In this document: positions 5,113-9,098 of the stretch, piece by piece
Layout: each line of letters begins with the position of its first letter
Position numbering within the stretch: position 1 is the first letter of the stretch
DNA from: JBEEMU01 sp043778315
GTDB lineage: Bacteria; Bacteroidota; Bacteroidia; Chitinophagales; Saprospiraceae
NCBI GenBank assembly: GCA_043778315.1
Contig: JAYWGJ010000073.1
Coordinates: 1 to 9,098, forward strand
DNA: 9,098 nt
Reading direction: 5' to 3'
Made by a program: the position numbers and the translations under genes
Notes under the pieces: model-generated
What the model was told of the DNA's origin: nothing
Databases searched by the model: none
What the model saw: the letters and a program-made list of their open reading frames with translations, nothing else

Positions 5113-7908
5113 ATGAAAAAAATAATTGCAATATTGATGGTGCTTGGTTTAGCGATAAGCACTGCCTGGGCAACGCACAATCGCGCAGGCGAAATAACGT
5201 ACACGCAAAGTACCACCAATCCGCTCGAGTTCGTTGTCACCGTAACTACTTATACGCGCACGAGCAGCACGGGTGCTGACCGCGATACGCTAACAATATA
5301 TTGGGGTGACGGCAAATCAGATAAAATTGAACGCATAAACGGGCCTTTCATAGGTGGGTTTCGCAAGGGCGAGGCGCAGGCAAATGACGTGAAATTCAAT
5401 CAATATCAAGGTAAACATACCTTTCCTGGACGCTTTACCTATACAGTGAGCATAAACGACCCTAACCGCGCCGCTAATATATTAAATGTAAACGCGCCTG
5501 CGTCCGATAATGTGCGATTTTACTTGCAAACGACGATTGTGATACTCAATGCGCAGTTTCAAGGTACTAATAATTCGCCCGTTTTATTGCAAAGTCCTAT
5601 CGATATTGGTTATGTCGGACAGGTATTTACACATAATCCGAATGCTTTTGACATCGAAGGCGACAGCGTCGCTTACGAACTTATCGAGCCGCTTTCGGAC
5701 GTAAATACACCTGTTCCACGTTATGTTTACCCTAATTTGATTATTCCCGGACCCAATAATCAGATTTCGCTTAATGAAGTGACAGGCGATTTTGTCTGGA
5801 ATTCACCACAGAAAAAAGGACAATACAATATTGCTTTTATGGTGAAAGAATACCGCAACGGGAACCTTATTAGTGCCATCGTGCGCGATATGCAAATCAC
5901 GATTGACGACCAACAAAACCGTCCACCGAAAGTAACGACCAAAAATGAATACTGTATTGTGGCAGGGGACGTACTCCAATTTAATGTAGTGGGAACCGAC
6001 CCCGACCCCGGGCAGCGCGTAAAACTGACCGCTACGGGCGGTCCGTTGCAGCAAGATGCTAACCTCAACCCTATCGCAGCGACTTTCACAAAACCGCCTG
6101 GCTATCGTTTTCCACCCGTAACGGGCGTATTTCGGTGGCAAACCTCCTGCGAAAATATCCGCGAACAATACTACCAAATGGTGTTTAGGGCGGTCGATAA
6201 TTTTGAGATAAATACACCCGACACACTCGGGTCTGCCGACCTCAAATCGGTGCGAATTCACGTCATTGCGCCGCCTCCGCTTGGCTTAACCGCTACGCAA
6301 AATCCAACTACGGTGGAGTTAAATTGGCAAAAACCGTATAAATGTGAAGGCATCAGCCAAAATCGTTTTAAGGGTTTTAATGTCTGGCGCAAGGTAGGTT
6401 GTACGCCTATTAATCTCGATACTTGCGGTATGGATTTGGCGGCATTAGGTTATGTCAAAATCGCATCGCGCATCAAAACCTTTAATAATATTACGAATAC
6501 CTATAATTATATAGATAATTTAGCCCTTCAAGGCACGCCATATAGTTACCGCGTGACGGCGGAATTTACGGAGGTGAACTCGAGCGGTTTTCCGTTCAAT
6601 ATCGTACAAAGTCTGCCTTCCGACCAGGTTTGCGCGCAATTGCCGCGTATTTTGCCCTTAATGACAACCGTAGATGTAGCCGCAACAAGCACGACCGCAG
6701 GACAAATGAATGTAAAATGGTCGCGTGCAAACCGCGAAAAATTGGACACTATTACCAATCCGGGTCCGTACCGTTACGCGCTCTTTCGCGCACCGAATTT
6801 TGCAGGCGGCGCGCCCGTTCGCATCTATACGTCGCCGTTGCGCGCACAGTTTTGGCAAGCCGTCGACACTACTTTTTTGGATACGAACCTCAATACAACC
6901 GACCAACCTTACCATTATCAAGTCGCGTTTTTTGTGCGTGGCAATGACAGTATCGGCGTGTCGAGCAACGCCTCGTCGGTCTATCTCAATATCGCCTCTA
7001 CCGACAAAGAAAATAAATTGACGTGGAACGAAGTCGTGCCGTGGACGAACACACGCTATATAATAGAAAGAAAAAATACCGTTACTACGGCGTGGGATAG
7101 CATCGGGCAAAGCACTACGCGCAGCTATAATGATGTCAATTTGATTAATGCCAAACAGTATTGTTATCGTGTAAAAAGTGTGGGTAATTACTTCTCGACA
7201 CCGTTTGTCGCGTCGCCGCTCCTCAACTATTCGCAGGAGCGTTGCGGCACACCGATAGACACCGTTCCGCCGTGTCCGCCGATACTGACCGTAGATAGCG
7301 ACTGCGGAAAACTGGGCGACGGCGCGGCGGCTACGCAGTTCAAAAACACACTCAACTGGACGCTGCAAGCCCTGCCCTGTTCATCAGATATAGAAAAATA
7401 TAATGTGTATTATGCTGAAAAACAAAACGGTACGTTCGTAAAAATAGCAACGGTGGACAGTCGCAATATCCGCCAATTTATACACGAGAACCTGCAAAGT
7501 GTAGCAGGTTGCTACGCCATAACGGCAATAGACTCCTTAGAAGTTGCGGGCGGCGGCGGCGGAAACGAAGGTCGAAAAAGCAATATTGTGTGTGTAGATA
7601 ACTGCCCGATTTACGAGCTACCGAACGTATTTACGCCGAACGGCGACAATCTGAACGACGCTTATACACCTATCATTCCGTATCGTTTTGTATCCAAAGT
7701 GGATATGAAAATATTTAATGTATGGGGCGGTTTGGTGTTTCAAACAACCGACCCGAACCTCAATTGGGATGGGCGAGACCTCGCAGGCAAAACGGTTGCC
7801 GAAGCTGTATATTATTATACTTGCGAAGTTTTTGAGCTGCGGCTCGGCGGCGAAGTGAAGCGCGAAAAACCATTAAGCGGCTACATTCAATTAATAAGAG
7901 GCAAGTAA
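5113..7908 (+). CDS. Secreted multi-domain adhesin-like protein with T9SS type B sorting domain
   Basis: The protein has 931 residues. Residues 1-20 are a Sec signal peptide (MKKIIAILMVLGLAI, cleavage after AWA). The mature protein starts THNRAGEITYTQ, a beginning I know from large Bacteroidetes surface proteins. Two Ig- or cadherin-like modules follow (about 156-270 and 271-385; DIEGDSVAYEL and TDPDPGQ are typical). Then come about four fibronectin III-like modules (about 386-511, 512-625, 626-715, 716-830), seen from ELNWQKP, NVKWSR, KLTWNE and YNVYYAE strands. Residues 834-931 form the gliding motility-associated C-terminal (type B) domain: LPNVFTPNGDNLND, KIFNVWGG, NWDGRD (Trp885) and AVYYYT. 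That domain directs passage through the type IX system and surface attachment or release. A glycine run (GGGGG, about 815-819) precedes it. Several cysteines in the C-terminal half could form disulfides. No enzyme motif is seen, so a structural or adhesive role is inferred. Confidence 0.93.
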   Translation: MKKIIAILMVLGLAISTAWATHNRAGEITYTQSTTNPLEFVVTVTTYTRTSSTGADRDTLTIYWGDGKSDKIERINGPFIGGFRKGEAQANDVKFNQYQGKHTFPGRFTYTVSINDPNRAANILNVNAPASDNVRFYLQTTIVILNAQFQGTNNSPVLLQSPIDIGYVGQVFTHNPNAFDIEGDSVAYELIEPLSDVNTPVPRYVYPNLIIPGPNNQISLNEVTGDFVWNSPQKKGQYNIAFMVKEYRNGNLISAIVRDMQITIDDQQNRPPKVTTKNEYCIVAGDVLQFNVVGTDPDPGQRVKLTATGGPLQQDANLNPIAATFTKPPGYRFPPVTGVFRWQTSCENIREQYYQMVFRAVDNFEINTPDTLGSADLKSVRIHVIAPPPLGLTATQNPTTVELNWQKPYKCEGISQNRFKGFNVWRKVGCTPINLDTCGMDLAALGYVKIASRIKTFNNITNTYNYIDNLALQGTPYSYRVTAEFTEVNSSGFPFNIVQSLPSDQVCAQLPRILPLMTTVDVAATSTTAGQMNVKWSRANREKLDTITNPGPYRYALFRAPNFAGGAPVRIYTSPLRAQFWQAVDTTFLDTNLNTTDQPYHYQVAFFVRGNDSIGVSSNASSVYLNIASTDKENKLTWNEVVPWTNTRYIIERKNTVTTAWDSIGQSTTRSYNDVNLINAKQYCYRVKSVGNYFSTPFVASPLLNYSQERCGTPIDTVPPCPPILTVDSDCGKLGDGAAATQFKNTLNWTLQALPCSSDIEKYNVYYAEKQNGTFVKIATVDSRNIRQFIHENLQSVAGCYAITAIDSLEVAGGGGGNEGRKSNIVCVDNCPIYELPNVFTPNGDNLNDAYTPIIPYRFVSKVDMKIFNVWGGLVFQTTDPNLNWDGRDLAGKTVAEAVYYYTCEVFELRLGGEVKREKPLSGYIQLIRGK

Positions 7909-7950
7909 AATTGTGGTTCGCAGAGAATGTCAAAGCAAAAGCGTAACGAT

Positions 7951-7999
7951 ATTCGGGTTTCAACCCGAATAAAATAAGATAAGTACGGGTTAAAATCCG
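7951..7999 (+). repeat. Pair of related short hairpins (REP-like) before rseP
   Basis: The first hairpin, 7951-7970, is a perfect 9-base inverted repeat (ATTCGGGTT, TC, AACCCGAAT). The second, 7986-7999, is CGGGTT, AA, AATCCG with one G-T pair. Both share the core CGGGTT-nn-AAyCCG, and they are 15 bases apart. Neither is followed by a T-run on either strand, so they are not classical terminators, although they could protect or attenuate the end of the upstream transcript. They lie in the 153-base spacer between the T9SS cargo gene and rseP; the rest of that spacer is A-rich. Confidence 0.6.
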
Positions 8000-8061
8000 C
8001 GCGCCGTTTAAAAAAATAAAAAAATTATCATTTCATTATACAAAACAATCGTTAAAAAACC

Positions 8062-9098
8062 ATGTTAGCCAATATAGGACAACTTTTTCTTTGCCTTTCC
8101 ATCTTAATCGTTTTACACGAATTAGGTCACTTCTTACCTGCGCGTTGGTTCGGTATTCGCGTCAATAAGTTTTATTTATTCTTCGATTTTTTATTTCCGT
8201 TCGGTAATTTGCTCAATTTTTCTTTGTTTAAAAAGAAAATCGGCGATACAGAATACGGTCTCGGCTGGTTTCCGTTCGGCGGATATGTACAGATAGACGG
8301 CATGATGGACGAAACACAAGACGCGGATTCGCTCAAGCACCCGCCGCAACCGCACGAGTTCCGCTCAAAACCCGCATGGCAACGACTGATAGTGATGATG
8401 GGCGGCGTGACCGTCAATTTCTTTTTGGGCTTGGGCATTTCTGCAATGTTGCTCTGGGTTTGGGGCGAAAAATATTTGCCGCCGAAAGACGCTACTTTTG
8501 GCATTTATGCCGATACCACACTCCAAAAACTCGGCTTCAAGGACGGCGACAAAATACTCGGTTTGGACGGAAAAGAAGCGGAATCAACTCGCGACCTCAT
8601 GCTCGGTATCATCTTCGACAGCCCTAAAAGCATACAAATTGACCGCGCTGGCGCGAAGCAAGACATTCCCGTTACGAAAGAAATGGTGGCTACTTTTGCA
8701 AGCAACAAAGCAGGTTTTTTCGACCCGTTAGTGCCGTTTGTCATTGACGAAGTAGGCGCAACTTCCCAAAATGCAAAAGCCGACCTCAAAAAAGGCGACA
8801 AAATAATAGGCGTAACTGGGCAAATAATGCCTTTTGCGCAGCCGTTTCGCGCGTATTACGCGACGCGAGCCGACAAAACAATTTCGGTACTCGTATTGCG
8901 CGGCAGCGATACACTTACTGTTCCGCTCAAAGTCGATAAATACGGTAAATTAGGTATCATGACGAATATTAACCCCGACGATTATTTCAAATTGAGAACA
9001 AAAACGTACAGCATCGCGCAAGCCGTACCTGCGGGCGCGGCTCGTGGCATGGATTTATTGTACAAAAACGTACAAGGTTTGGGTATGATTTTTAGTGG
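8062..9098 (+). CDS. rseP: RseP-type site-2 zinc metalloprotease, N-terminal part
   Basis: The reading frame is open to the right edge and gives 345 residues. An in-frame stop at 8053-8055 fixes ATG 8062 as the first possible start. The first membrane segment contains the zinc-binding motif HELGH (His19, Glu20, His23). Then come the conserved GDTEYGLGWFPFGGYVQIDGM region (about residues 61-81) and the GGVTVN motif (114-119) that begins the second membrane segment (about 115-133). Two PDZ domains follow (about 144-205, with KLGFKDGDKILGLDG, and about 224-300, with DLKKGDKIIGV). The second catalytic motif, NxxPxPxLDGG, lies in the missing C-terminal part; family members are about 440 residues long. 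The enzyme cuts transmembrane segments of anti-sigma factors and leftover signal peptides, so it acts in envelope stress control. Compared with the usual form, the loop after the first helix seems to hold about ten extra hydrophobic residues (FLFPFGNLLN, about 43-52). Confidence 0.95.
   Translation, partial: MLANIGQLFLCLSILIVLHELGHFLPARWFGIRVNKFYLFFDFLFPFGNLLNFSLFKKKIGDTEYGLGWFPFGGYVQIDGMMDETQDADSLKHPPQPHEFRSKPAWQRLIVMMGGVTVNFFLGLGISAMLLWVWGEKYLPPKDATFGIYADTTLQKLGFKDGDKILGLDGKEAESTRDLMLGIIFDSPKSIQIDRAGAKQDIPVTKEMVATFASNKAGFFDPLVPFVIDEVGATSQNAKADLKKGDKIIGVTGQIMPFAQPFRAYYATRADKTISVLVLRGSDTLTVPLKVDKYGKLGIMTNINPDDYFKLRTKTYSIAQAVPAGAARGMDLLYKNVQGLGMIFS

Noticed and set aside
5803..6261. A 152-residue minus-strand open frame within the T9SS cargo gene
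   Set aside because: It is fully covered by the Ig-like modules on the plus strand, and its composition does not look like a protein.
6658..7368. A 236-residue minus-strand open frame inside the T9SS cargo gene
   Set aside because: It is rich in Arg and Cys with no domain signal and lies wholly opposite a well-supported gene, so it is a shadow frame.
7547..7575. GGC/GGA run as a possible microsatellite
   Set aside because: It encodes a short five-glycine linker before the sorting domain and is too short to call a repeat locus.
7951..7970. Perfect hairpin as a rho-independent terminator of the T9SS cargo gene
   Set aside because: It is followed by AAAATAAG and not by a T-run, so a classical terminator is not supported.
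8172..8801. Minus-strand open frames opposite rseP
   Set aside because: They lie opposite the conserved RseP loop and PDZ regions, and their sequences show no protein features.

Overview
The window looks like chromosomal DNA from a member of the Bacteroidetes (Bacteroidota). Three things point that way: a secreted protein with a type IX secretion (T9SS) type B C-terminal sorting domain, promoter-like TAnnTTTG motifs upstream of several genes, and A-rich start regions without Shine-Dalgarno sequences. The phylum call is an inference from these features; no rRNA or tRNA gene is present to confirm it.

Layout. Bases 1-669 (+) are the C-terminal part of a DegT/DnrJ/EryC1/StrS-type sugar aminotransferase cut by the left edge. 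A long, nearly perfect hairpin (680-742) separates it from a convergent small secreted protein of unknown function (755-1201, -). Upstream of that on the same strand is inorganic pyrophosphatase, ppa (1404-1949, -). A 123-base divergent spacer carries promoter-like motifs for ppa and for a 786-residue multi-pass membrane protein with a C-terminal patatin-like hydrolase domain (2073-4433, +). Its end overlaps by 12 bases the end of a convergent gene for a small single-pass membrane protein (4422-4985, -). Another divergent spacer leads to a 931-residue exported multi-domain adhesin-like protein with Ig-like and fibronectin III-like modules and the T9SS type B domain (5113-7908, +). After a 153-base spacer with two short REP-like hairpins comes the start of the site-2 protease gene rseP (8062 to the right edge, +).

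How the genes fit together. Strand changes and long spacers suggest mostly single-gene transcription units rather than one operon. Four genes concern the envelope or cell surface: a sugar aminotransferase that probably serves surface polysaccharide, a membrane-tethered lipase-like enzyme, a T9SS cargo protein and an envelope-stress protease. ppa is housekeeping. I see no phage, transposase, CRISPR or defence cassette, and no clear new multi-gene system. The least explained items are the membrane patatin with an altered oxyanion motif and its overlapping convergent partner, the two orphan small envelope proteins, and the paired hairpins before rseP. No stretch longer than 300 bases lacks a gene.
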